Assembly: GCA_903930505.1 (NCBI GenBank)
Contig: CAIYYQ010000382.1
Coordinates: forward strand, 1-8,218
Source: Methanobacteriota archaeon
Lineage (GTDB): Archaea; Thermoplasmatota; E2; DHVEG-1
Direction: 5' to 3'
DNA length: 8,218 nt
How positions within the stretch are numbered: position 1 is the first letter of the stretch; each line of letters opens with the position of its first letter. The notes below the pieces were generated by a model that saw only the letters and a program-made list of their open reading frames with translations, did no database searches and had not been told where the DNA came from. Positions 1-5,186 of the stretch are shown one piece after another. The translations under genes were made by a program, and so were the position numbers.

Positions 1-1
1 A

Positions 2-91
2 CGAAAAGAAATAATTGATTTTTTGAAATGTAAATTTGTGATAATAAGAGATGAAAATAAAAAACAAATAAAGGAAATGAAAAATGAGTAA
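2..91 (+). CDS. C-terminal end of an upstream hypothetical protein (partial)
   Basis: An open frame enters from the left edge of the window and ends at TAA 89-91, giving about 29 residues that include the string EIIDFLKCKFVIIRDE and a lysine/glutamate-rich tail. The alternation of hydrophobic and charged residues looks protein-like, but the region is very AT-rich and such frames arise by chance. I do not recognise the product. It would end about 50 bases before the next gene, consistent with the tightly packed operon that follows. An overlapping frame (ATG 84 to TAA 194) was considered and rejected. Confidence 0.35.
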   Translation, partial: RKEIIDFLKCKFVIIRDENKKQIKEMKNE

Positions 92-144
92 GGGACATTC
101 TGTTATTATACTTGACATTAATATACTTTTGGCAGGTGAATTGA

Positions 145-315
145 ATGGCAAAAAGAAAAAAAATAAAGGGACATCTGTCAGTAAGCATCGATAAATCATA
201 TCTGGAAATCATTGATCGGACAAAAGGATTAGTATCAAAATCAAAGTTCGTGAATGAATTTTTCAAGAAACATCTCACCTTTCAGACTGCGTCCGAATTA
301 ATGAAATCTCCCTAA
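145..315 (+). CDS. small ribbon-helix-helix (RHH) DNA-binding protein
   Basis: This 56-residue protein fits the RHH (MetJ/Arc) pattern. A basic N-terminus (AKRKKIKG) leads into a short strand at about residues 8-15 (KGHLSVSI), a first helix at about 17-28 (KSYLEIIDRTKG), a turn, and a second helix at about 32-44 (KSKFVNEFFKKHL). Proteins of this fold bind DNA as dimers, inserting the paired strands into the major groove, and phage and archaeal examples usually act as repressors. The start is ATG 145, preceded by AGGTGA at 134-139 with a 5-base spacer. It heads the row of small genes, and its stop lies within the AAGGAGG that precedes the next gene. The target operator is not evident. The fold is inferred from pattern, not from a search. 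Confidence 0.68.
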   Translation: MAKRKKIKGHLSVSIDKSYLEIIDRTKGLVSKSKFVNEFFKKHLTFQTASELMKSP

Positions 316-321
316 GGAGGG

Positions 322-534
322 ATGCGCATCGACTCGACAAACACCAATGAACTCTACGCTGAGATCCACCGGCTGCAGAAACTCATCCATGGCGCAGACG
401 TCCCTTACTGGCTAAATGATCGGACAATCTTTCAGTACCGATCAGGAGTCGTTGACGGCTGGATAAACAAACTCGACCAGTTGCTCGACCTGGATCTGCA
501 GCAACGCCCGCATGTTCTCAGGGGGTCACCATGA
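322..534 (+). CDS. hypothetical small protein, mostly helical
   Basis: The 70-residue product is not recognised. It has two probable amphipathic helices (TNELYAEIHRLQKLIH and DGWINKLDQLLDLDLQQ) joined by an aromatic-rich middle (PYWLNDRTIFQYRSG), and no cysteine motif or membrane segment. The only possible start is ATG 322, because TAA 313-315 lies in frame just upstream. A perfect AAGGAGG at 314-320 precedes it, but the spacer is only one base, which is unusually short. Its stop TGA overlaps the next start in ATGA (531-534), so the two are probably translationally coupled. Codon choice is rich in A and C, like the other early genes. Confidence 0.66.
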   Translation: MRIDSTNTNELYAEIHRLQKLIHGADVPYWLNDRTIFQYRSGVVDGWINKLDQLLDLDLQQRPHVLRGSP

Positions 535-677
535 ACTCCGTTGACTACTACAAAAACAAATACTGCGGCGAATGCCCGACGCCCTGTAAACAAACACCGC
601 TGGATCTGACATCCTGTTTACTGTCACGTATTGCTAAGGCCAACAAACAAATTCAACTTTTAGAAACAGAAGCATGA
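531..677 (+). CDS. hypothetical 48-residue protein with a four-cysteine cluster
   Basis: This short gene sits exactly between two coupled neighbours, with ATGA overlaps at both ends (531-534 and 674-677). AGGGGGT at 520-526 serves as ribosome binding site with a 4-base spacer. The peptide has cysteines at residues 12, 15, 19 and 29 (YCGECPTPCKQTP then LTSC), a spacing compatible with binding one zinc ion or possibly an iron-sulfur cluster. A short helix follows (SRIAKANKQIQLLETEA). I do not recognise a family. The double coupling and perfect fit between neighbours make a real gene likely despite the length. Confidence 0.62.
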   Translation: MNSVDYYKNKYCGECPTPCKQTPLDLTSCLLSRIAKANKQIQLLETEA

Positions 678-865
678 CCCGCGACCTGGCGTACTTCAAA
701 TTACTTGTACGAACACCCATTGTTTTAATTGAAGCAAAACCACCCAGGGAAATACACATTACTGATGAAAACAACAGCGGCAAGGAACTCCGACAACTGC
801 AACTGATCAATCAACTGGATCACACCGAGACACTTGATGAATCAGAGACCGAAGAGACCGTATGA
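674..865 (+). CDS. hypothetical acidic small protein
   Basis: The 63-residue product is not recognised. A hydrophobic stretch at residues 6-20 (AYFKLLVRTPIVLIE) could be paired beta strands, and the C-terminus is a strongly acidic tail (ETLDESETEETV). It has no clear Shine-Dalgarno of its own. The start ATG 674 overlaps the preceding stop in ATGA and its stop overlaps the next start in ATGATG at 862-867, which indicates translation by coupling. Use of A and C at third codon positions matches its neighbours. Confidence 0.58.
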   Translation: MTRDLAYFKLLVRTPIVLIEAKPPREIHITDENNSGKELRQLQLINQLDHTETLDESETEETV

Positions 866-1422
866 TGAACAAGATGGATCCACGTCTTTGTATTGACTGC
901 GGCATAGACATCTCAAAACGCGGGAACCGTACACAACGATGCACGAAATGCCAACAGCAACATAGACATCGTTACTTTGCAAAAAGAGATGACCGAGATA
1001 TGCCAAAATCTAGGCAGAAAAAAAGAATCTGCGTGGGTACTGATAAACCCAGACTTGGCGGAATACCACGAAGAAAAAATGACCCGGTGAACAAAAACCA
1101 TGATTACCCCCGAGAAAAATACGGCCATATTGCAGTACCAGCATGGGCCCATGCGCTGTGCTGGGAAAACGAAAAAGGAGAGATGCAGGACCGCCACACA
1201 TTGACTCTGAAAAATACTCAGTTTGACGAGAACTACGACACAACCAGTGTAATAATTTCAATGAAAACAGAGGTCATCAAACAATACGATCATTATCTGG
1301 CACCGGAACGTATCGCGGAAATACACGCGAAATTCCATGTCCTAGAGCCAAAAAAATCAACACAGCAAAAGCAAAAACTTCAACTTTACCGGAACTGGAA
1401 ATACTGGCAGCAACAGAAGTAA
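862..1422 (+). CDS. hypothetical protein with N-terminal CxxC-x13-CxxC zinc-ribbon-like motif
   Basis: The 186-residue protein starts with a compact metal-binding motif: Cys10, Cys13, Cys27 and Cys30 (LCIDCG then RCTKC), separated by a basic loop (ISKRGNRTQ). A histidine/arginine-rich segment follows (QQQHRHRYFAKRDDR). This resembles small zinc ribbons that bind nucleic acid or hold a protein interface. Residues 50-85 are very basic and proline/glycine-containing, suggesting a flexible nucleic-acid-binding linker. The rest shows no motif I recognise and ends in a lysine/glutamine-rich tail. Starts at ATG 862, 865 and 874 are all possible; 862 is chosen because it overlaps the previous stop. 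It is the largest gene in the block before the helicase. Nucleic-acid binding is inferred. Confidence 0.75.
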   Translation: MMNKMDPRLCIDCGIDISKRGNRTQRCTKCQQQHRHRYFAKRDDRDMPKSRQKKRICVGTDKPRLGGIPRRKNDPVNKNHDYPREKYGHIAVPAWAHALCWENEKGEMQDRHTLTLKNTQFDENYDTTSVIISMKTEVIKQYDHYLAPERIAEIHAKFHVLEPKKSTQQKQKLQLYRNWKYWQQQK

Positions 1423-1466
1423 ATTCCTATCTGTGAAAAAGAGTGATATATAATGGAGAGAAAAAA

Positions 1467-1703
1467 ATGGCTCGAATCGTGGATGAAAGAATCGACCTGG
1501 CCGTGAAACAGGCTGTCGACCATATTTCGCCGGAAGATGTCGGAGTGAAGATGAAAATGGAAATTGAGATTGATGTTGCTCTTGCTAAAATACTCAAAAG
1601 TACAGCCGAACATCTAGGAGTCACTGAGACCAACGTCTTAAATTCTAGTCTGTACGAGATTTTTCAATTCCGGTATTTCGACGCCTATTATAATCTAAAA
1701 TAA
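1467..1703 (+). CDS. ribbon-helix-helix-like protein
   Basis: The start is ATG 1467, preceded by GGAGAG at 1455-1460 with a 6-base spacer. An in-frame GTG at 1443 would add eight residues but has no ribosome binding site. The 78-residue product has a lead of about 27 residues, then a strand (VKMKMEIEID, about 27-36), a helix (VALAKILKSTAEHLG, about 37-51), a turn VTETN and a second helix (VLNSSLYEIFQFRY). This strand-helix-turn-helix order is the core of the RHH/Arc fold, so it may be a second DNA-binding regulator. The N-terminal segment (ERIDLAVKQAVDHI) may be an extra helix for oligomerisation. A TATATAAT string at 1447-1454 lies just upstream but is too close to the start to be assigned confidently as a promoter. 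Confidence 0.68.
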   Translation: MARIVDERIDLAVKQAVDHISPEDVGVKMKMEIEIDVALAKILKSTAEHLGVTETNVLNSSLYEIFQFRYFDAYYNLK

Positions 1704-1729
1704 AAATATAAACAAAAAGGAGAGAAACC

Positions 1730-1978
1730 ATGATATTATCATATGAAGAAAATCAGCAAAGAAGGATCCGGGAAATACGGAGACAAGTCATCGGCATGGG
1801 TATTTTAAAATGTGCCGCAAATGGAGAAGGCAGTGTCCATATCCACTACTGCAACGAAAACGGACTGCCACCCGCTGCGATGCAAACACCCATGATGTCG
1901 CCACCAACTGAGAAATTCACCATGAGCAAAGAAGATTTCCGAACCATGATGCACGAGGAACTCAGAAAACAATCATAA
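1730..1978 (+). CDS. hypothetical small protein
   Basis: The 82-residue protein is not recognised. An arginine-rich helix at residues 5-22 (YEENQQRRIREIRRQVIG) leads to a short segment with two cysteines (C28 and C41) and histidines (SVHIHYCNENG). A proline/methionine-rich linker (LPPAAMQTPMMSPP) and a C-terminal acidic/basic helix (SKEDFRTMMHEELRKQ) follow. The ribosome binding site AAGGAGAG at 1717-1724 with a 5-base spacer is strong and fixes the start at ATG 1730. It lies 26 bases after the RHH-like gene and 16 bases before the first Sm-like gene. Confidence 0.66.
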   Translation: MILSYEENQQRRIREIRRQVIGMGILKCAANGEGSVHIHYCNENGLPPAAMQTPMMSPPTEKFTMSKEDFRTMMHEELRKQS

Positions 1979-1994
1979 AGAGGACTGACACAAA

Positions 1995-2207
1995 ATGGAT
2001 AAAGACCTGGTAAAAAAAACCCTTGATGAAATAACATCCCCAACAGTGACAATCACCGTACGGGACGCCGGAGGCAATACCCATCCATTCACCGGGACGG
2101 TGGTCGAACATGACGCTGGCTCTTACGAATCAGCTTTGATGCTGGCCACAGCAGAACGATCCGTGACAATCAAGTACAACGACATATACGAGATCACACC
2201 AGCATAA
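1995..2207 (+). CDS. Sm/Hfq-like small beta-barrel protein, copy 1 (tentative)
   Basis: The 70-residue product is predicted to be almost entirely beta strand after a short N-terminal helix (DKDLVKKTLDEI). It runs TVTITVRDAGG, then HPFTGTVVEHDAG, ALMLATAERS and VTIKYNDIYEI. A strand pair with the form xxGxVxxxD, followed by a late hydrophobic strand ending in YNDIYEI, resembles the Sm1 and Sm2 motifs of the LSm/Hfq fold, which forms rings that bind RNA. The gene is a paralogue of the next one: both proteins begin MDK and align along their length, and their start regions match in DNA. GAGG at 1980-1983 lies 11 bases before the start. Another small SH3-like barrel is the main alternative. RNA binding is inferred. 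Confidence 0.62.
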   Translation: MDKDLVKKTLDEITSPTVTITVRDAGGNTHPFTGTVVEHDAGSYESALMLATAERSVTIKYNDIYEITPA

Positions 2208-2230
2208 ACCCCTGGAGGACGCGACCCAAA

Positions 2231-2446
2231 ATGGACAAAGAAACAATCACCCGGCTCATCCCCAAAACCCCCAGCCCAGTAGTCAAACTGTCGGTAGAAG
2301 GCCACCATCAACCCCTATTCATTCTTAACGGCATCATCGAATCAATAAACAATGATTCACTGATTTTTACGACACGCACGCAGACCAGCGCAATCGCTTT
2401 TCAGAAAATAATTGAGATTGTTTTGACAGATCGGAGGACACTCTGA
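2231..2446 (+). CDS. Sm/Hfq-like small beta-barrel protein, copy 2 (tentative)
   Basis: The 71-residue product aligns with the preceding protein. After an N-terminal segment (DKETITRLIPKTPSP) come strands VVKLSVEGH, LFILNGIIESINND, SLIFTTRTQ and SAIAFQKIIEIVLTD. NGIIESINNDSLIF is close in form to the Hfq Sm1 region (LQGxIESFDxFxxLL as I recall it). AFQKIIEI sits where Hfq has its YKHAI-type Sm2 motif, but the key histidine is absent. An Sm-fold ring protein binding RNA, or a protein-protein adaptor of that fold, is the best inference. GGAGG at 2214-2218 precedes ATG 2231 by 12 bases. Its stop overlaps the next start in TGATG (2444-2448). Confidence 0.63.
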   Translation: MDKETITRLIPKTPSPVVKLSVEGHHQPLFILNGIIESINNDSLIFTTRTQTSAIAFQKIIEIVLTDRRTL

Positions 2447-2507
2447 TGACAAACCTTCATTCATTAGCGGTAGTGGGAAACGGCTCACCTACTACCGTCT
2501 CTCCTCC
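2433..2507 (+). promoter_or_regulatory. possible mRNA structure masking a ribosome binding site
   Basis: The Shine-Dalgarno GGAGGA (2433-2438) of the gene starting at 2446 is exactly complementary to TCCTCC at 2502-2507. Between them, CGGTAGT (2468-2474) and ACTACCG (2491-2497) are perfect inverted repeats. The stem extends inward through three more pairs (one G-U) to a 10-base loop. Together they could fold into a two-part structure that hides the ribosome binding site. Part of the structure overlaps coding sequence, so the match could be accidental. The regulatory role is inference. Confidence 0.35.
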
Positions 2508-2655
2508 TTCAAAACGAATCATCTACCAGACACATTTTCATTTCTTCTATAAAGGCAATAAAAATCGTGAAGAAATCAAGAAGTTCATTCAACGAGTCCG
2601 ACAATACCCCGTACAGATCCTTGACATAGATATACGCAGGAGCGGGAAGCAATGA
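2446..2655 (+). CDS. hypothetical small protein preceding the helicase
   Basis: The 69-residue product is not recognised. Its first 22 residues are low in charge and rich in serine, threonine and proline (VVGNGSPTTVSPPS). An aromatic strand-like part follows (IIYQTHFHFFYKG), then a helix (NREEIKKFIQRVRQYP) and a final strand (VQILDIDIRRS). The order strand-helix-strand suggests a compact alpha/beta domain. GGAGG at 2433-2437 is 8 bases before ATG 2446. The start overlaps the previous stop (TGATG), and the stop overlaps the helicase start (ATGA 2652-2655). A hairpin lies just inside the gene, described separately. Confidence 0.62.
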   Translation: MTNLHSLAVVGNGSPTTVSPPSKRIIYQTHFHFFYKGNKNREEIKKFIQRVRQYPVQILDIDIRRSGKQ

Positions 2656-4313
2656 CCGAGATACGATTCACAAAAGACGTCGGTCTTTTCAAGCCAGGTG
2701 ACGTGATAGAAGCCACTGAGGAACATGTCAAGATATGGATGAATGCCCCCGGTACAGAATTAGTTCAACCTGAAATAAAAGAGATCAAACCAGAGCCAGA
2801 GTTACCGAGACAAGAAATAGTAAAAACAAAAGAAGAGACAACAGCGGAATATCAAATAAAAAAAGACATCGACGCCATGGAATGCAGAGGAACATTTGAT
2901 GATCCGAACCGAACAATACTCCTCGATCAGTACGAAGTATTTGAGAAAAATAGCAAGGGTGAACCAACTGGCCACATTAACTGTCCTAAATTAGCAAACC
3001 TGATACTTGAAGAGGATGATCGCCATTACCTGGTAATACAAGATAACCAGGAGATCCTCTGGTACAATGGATCCTATTACGAACACGGCGGGGAACGCAT
3101 CATAGAACAACGCACAAATTACTATCTCAGCGACAAGATGTCCACAAGAAATAAACAAGAAGTTCTCACTTATATAAAAACAAAGGAATATATCAAACGA
3201 GATGAACTGGAGCCACCGTTAAACCTCATTAACCTGAAAAACGGGGTATTTGACATCGAAACAAAAAAACTCATACCACATTCGCCAAACTATAAATTCC
3301 TCAATCAAGTCCCAGCGAATTACAACCCGGAAGCAAAGATAAACAAACTGCAGACGTTTTTTGATGAAACCCTCGACGTAAACGATCTTCCCTTAATGCA
3401 AGAATTCTTCGGTGATTGCCTTCAACGGGCATACAGATACAAACGAGCTTTAATGTGCGTAGGAGAACGAGACACAGGGAAATCCGTCATGCTCAACATA
3501 ATAGAAAAATTCCTGGGAAAAGAAAACACATCAAATGTAAACCTTTGGGACCTCTGCACCGATAGATTTGCAACAATGGAATTATACAAAAAACTTGCGA
3601 ACCCCTGCAGTGAACTAGACCCCCAGGAAATAACACATATCGATAAATTCCTGGCCATCACCGGCGATGATTGGCTATCAGGACAAAAAAAATTCCAGGA
3701 CCGATTCAAATTCAAAAATTACGCTAAACTCATATTCTTCTGCAACAAAATACCAGACACGAAAAACAAAAATGAGGCGTTCTACGTCCGATGGATCGTA
3801 ATCGTATTCGGAAATCAAATACCATTCGAGAATCAAATAGATGGATACTACGAACAGTTATGCACCGAAGAGGAACTAAGTGGTCTATTCAACTGGGCGT
3901 TAGAAGGACTATATCGACTCAAAAAACAACATCGATACTCAGAGCATAGAACACTTGAACAAATACGCGACATCATGCAAAAAGGGAACAACCCCATCCG
4001 GGAATTCGTAGACCAATACATCATAGTAGACCCATCAGGAGAAACAAACAAAGAAGAAATGTATCTATCCTACGTAGAATTCTGCAAAAACCTGGGATAC
4101 CCCTACAAAGCAGATAACGTTTTTTCCAGATTTTTCAAACCAGAGCTGCCACACGGTGCCACTGTGATCGAAGGACAACCAAGAAAAAACGGCCATAAAA
4201 AAACATGGAAAGGAATTACATGCACCTACTCAAGAATCGGAGATCTACTCACTTTAGACAACTATGATAACAATAGCCATGACAGAATAGAAGGGACAAC
4301 AGGAGGACAATAA
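2652..4313 (+). CDS. D5/P4-family superfamily 3 replicative helicase
   Basis: The 553-residue protein is an SF3 AAA+ helicase of the D5/P4 phage-plasmid type, expected to form a hexameric ring that unwinds the viral origin and fork. Residues about 105-260 match the D5 N-terminal region (NLINLKNGVFDIETKKLIPH at 191-210). The ATPase follows: Walker A GERDTGKS at 271-278, a Walker B region around ANPCSELDP (316-324), sensor/motif C KLIFFCNKIPD with Asn365, and a conserved Arg380-Trp381 pair. Residues 447-525 look like the usual C-terminal winged-helix part. No archaeo-eukaryotic primase domain is visible. Instead, residues 1-39 (starting TEIRFTKDVGLFKPGDVIE) form a small domain of a type often seen as a stand-alone phage protein, joined by a charged linker at 40-75. 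AGGAG at 2638-2642 supports ATG 2652. Confidence 0.93.
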   Translation: MTEIRFTKDVGLFKPGDVIEATEEHVKIWMNAPGTELVQPEIKEIKPEPELPRQEIVKTKEETTAEYQIKKDIDAMECRGTFDDPNRTILLDQYEVFEKNSKGEPTGHINCPKLANLILEEDDRHYLVIQDNQEILWYNGSYYEHGGERIIEQRTNYYLSDKMSTRNKQEVLTYIKTKEYIKRDELEPPLNLINLKNGVFDIETKKLIPHSPNYKFLNQVPANYNPEAKINKLQTFFDETLDVNDLPLMQEFFGDCLQRAYRYKRALMCVGERDTGKSVMLNIIEKFLGKENTSNVNLWDLCTDRFATMELYKKLANPCSELDPQEITHIDKFLAITGDDWLSGQKKFQDRFKFKNYAKLIFFCNKIPDTKNKNEAFYVRWIVIVFGNQIPFENQIDGYYEQLCTEEELSGLFNWALEGLYRLKKQHRYSEHRTLEQIRDIMQKGNNPIREFVDQYIIVDPSGETNKEEMYLSYVEFCKNLGYPYKADNVFSRFFKPELPHGATVIEGQPRKNGHKKTWKGITCTYSRIGDLLTLDNYDNNSHDRIEGTTGGQ

Positions 4314-4606
4314 TGCCAAAATGGAAACGATGGAAAGCATGTTTTTCTATGCAACGCGTACGAGGGAAAAAGAAGAACATGGTATGTATATATAAGAGTT
4401 GTAAAATACCCTTTCCACAGTTTCCACAAAATCACGATTTCAAACACAAAAAAATTGATTATCACGACCTGCCCGCATGTCTCGGTCGTCTTGTTTCTGT
4501 TTTTCATTCTTCAACTAAATTAACAATTGTTAACTGTTCGACTCCCAACATGGGAGTTTATGCTAAATGTGTGAATCCCGAACCAAAAAATCTTGTGAGT
4601 ATTTAA
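4313..4606 (+). CDS. doubtful small basic ORF after the helicase
   Basis: A 97-codon frame starts at ATG 4313, overlapping the helicase stop (TAATG), with AGGAGG at 4301-4306 and a 6-base spacer, so ribosomes very probably initiate here. The encoded protein is basic (PKWKRWKACF, RGKKKN) with six cysteines and no recognisable domain. From about 4381 onward the frame runs through a TATA-like element, direct repeats and three inverted repeats, so the second half may be open only by chance. A competing overlapping frame starts at ATG 4321 and ends at TAA 4391-4393 (METMESMFFYATRTREKEEH). I regard the true product as undecided. Confidence 0.33.
   Translation: MPKWKRWKACFSMQRVRGKKKNMVCIYKSCKIPFPQFPQNHDFKHKKIDYHDLPACLGRLVSVFHSSTKLTIVNCSTPNMGVYAKCVNPEPKNLVSI
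4387..4396 (+). promoter_or_regulatory. candidate TATA-type promoter element
   Basis: The string TATATATAAG stands at the beginning of the weakly coding stretch between the helicase and the terminase genes. In archaea a TATA box lies about 25 bases before the transcription start, which would put the start near 4415 and leave a leader of about 200 bases ahead of the small terminase gene. GGTAT (4381-4385) and ATACC (4406-4410) form an inverted repeat around it. It could drive the late genes if the host is archaeal. No bacterial -35 element is obvious at the right distance. Confidence 0.35.
4412..4428 (+). repeat. tandem direct repeat TTTCCACA (2 copies, 9-base step)
   Basis: TTTCCACA occurs at 4412-4419 and again at 4421-4428 with one base between. 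Read on the other strand the unit is TGTGGAAA, once followed by C and once by GGG. This resembles the TGGAAAC core and nearby G-run of archaeal Orc1/Cdc6 origin recognition boxes as I remember them. It may equally be a binding site for a phage protein. Only two copies are seen, so an iteron array is not established. Confidence 0.5.
4464..4510 (+). terminator. inverted repeat followed by a T-rich tract, possible terminator
   Basis: ACGACC (4464-4469) and GGTCGT (4484-4489) are perfect inverted repeats with a 14-base loop. They are followed by the T-rich stretch CTTGTTTCTGTTTTTCATT from 4490. Stem plus T-rich tail is compatible with a transcription terminator closing the early operon; in archaea the T tract alone could suffice. 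The stem is short and the loop large, so this is moderate evidence. The heptamer ATCACGA at 4461-4467 also occurs 30 bases upstream at 4431-4437. Confidence 0.4.
4520..4533. repeat. 14-base perfect palindrome TTAACAATTGTTAA
   Basis: TTAACAATTGTTAA is fully self-complementary with no spacer and very AT-rich. Such a site could be an operator for a dimeric regulator, for example one of the RHH proteins in this window, or an easily melted element of an origin. It lies about 85 bases before the small terminase start, in the most repeat-dense part of the window. Confidence 0.5.
4541..4557. repeat. short perfect hairpin ACTCCCA-ACA-TGGGAGT
   Basis: Two 7-base arms (4541-4547 and 4551-4557) pair perfectly around the 3-base loop ACA and are followed by TTTATG. 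It could be an operator, a weak terminator, or a hairpin in the leader of the terminase mRNA. It starts seven bases after the AT palindrome and 76 bases before the terminase start. Function is not decidable from sequence. Confidence 0.45.
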
Positions 4607-4616
4607 AGGAAATCGT

Positions 4617-5186
4617 ATGGAAAATTTAGATAAAAATCCCGAAAAGGAGATCATTACGATGGACGAGCAACCAAAATCCGAGGAAACAACTGAGAACGCA
4701 GCATCCGAAACGCCAGTAGCGGAAGTAATCAGTCCAGCTCAACGAAAAGAAGAACTACGGAAACTAATCGAAGAGGATGGCATCTTCTCTGTAAACGTCA
4801 GTGAACAGGCAAGGAAATACAAGGTGTCTCACACGCAGATCCATCGTGATATCGATGGACTGATGTCTGAGATGCCTTCTGTTAATTGGGTTGCTATCTT
4901 GAATAAGTCTCAGCATGAGTTGGAGCATACGATCAAGGTTGTCAGCAAGGCGATGGAAGAGAGTCGTGATCCTAAGACCCGGAGTAATCTTGCGAGTCAA
5001 CTCAGTGAGATGGTGATCAGGAAAACATCGTTGATGGAGCGAATGGATAGACTCTTGCCTGCTAACATGAAACCTGAGCCGGTTGTGATCACGTACAGAT
5101 CCATGGATGCCGTGACCCCTGAAAAGGCAAAGGCAGCAGTAAAAGAGCCAGAGGTAGACGTTGGGAGCGTGCAATCTGATGGTTGA
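4617..5186 (+). CDS. terS: terminase small subunit
   Basis: This DNA-recognition subunit of the packaging motor lies directly before the large subunit and overlaps it by 8 bases. From the first start it has 189 residues: an acidic disordered N-terminus (1-40), a helix (AQRKEELRKLIEE), and a helix-turn-helix at about 58-84 (VNVSEQARKYKVSHTQIHRD) that would bind the packaging site. A long helical part (95-147, NKSQHELEHTIKVVSKAMEE onward) fits the oligomerisation core of small terminases, and a C-terminal tail could contact the large subunit. ATG 4617 has AAAGGA at 4605-4610. ATG 4659 has a better AAAGGAG site and would give 175 residues. Base use changes within the gene, A-rich up to about 4800 and G/T-rich after. 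Assignment rests on position and domain order. Confidence 0.8.
   Translation: MENLDKNPEKEIITMDEQPKSEETTENAASETPVAEVISPAQRKEELRKLIEEDGIFSVNVSEQARKYKVSHTQIHRDIDGLMSEMPSVNWVAILNKSQHELEHTIKVVSKAMEESRDPKTRSNLASQLSEMVIRKTSLMERMDRLLPANMKPEPVVITYRSMDAVTPEKAKAAVKEPEVDVGSVQSDG

Noticed and set aside
112..117. TTGACA, resembling a bacterial -35 box, before the first RHH gene
   Set aside because: No TATAAT-like hexamer lies at about 17 bases downstream; that position falls on the ribosome binding site.
84..194. A 36-codon frame with an AAGGAAATGA site upstream, overlapping the first RHH gene
   Set aside because: The overlapping RHH frame has a better-placed binding site and a recognisable fold pattern; this frame ends in a low-complexity lysine/asparagine run.
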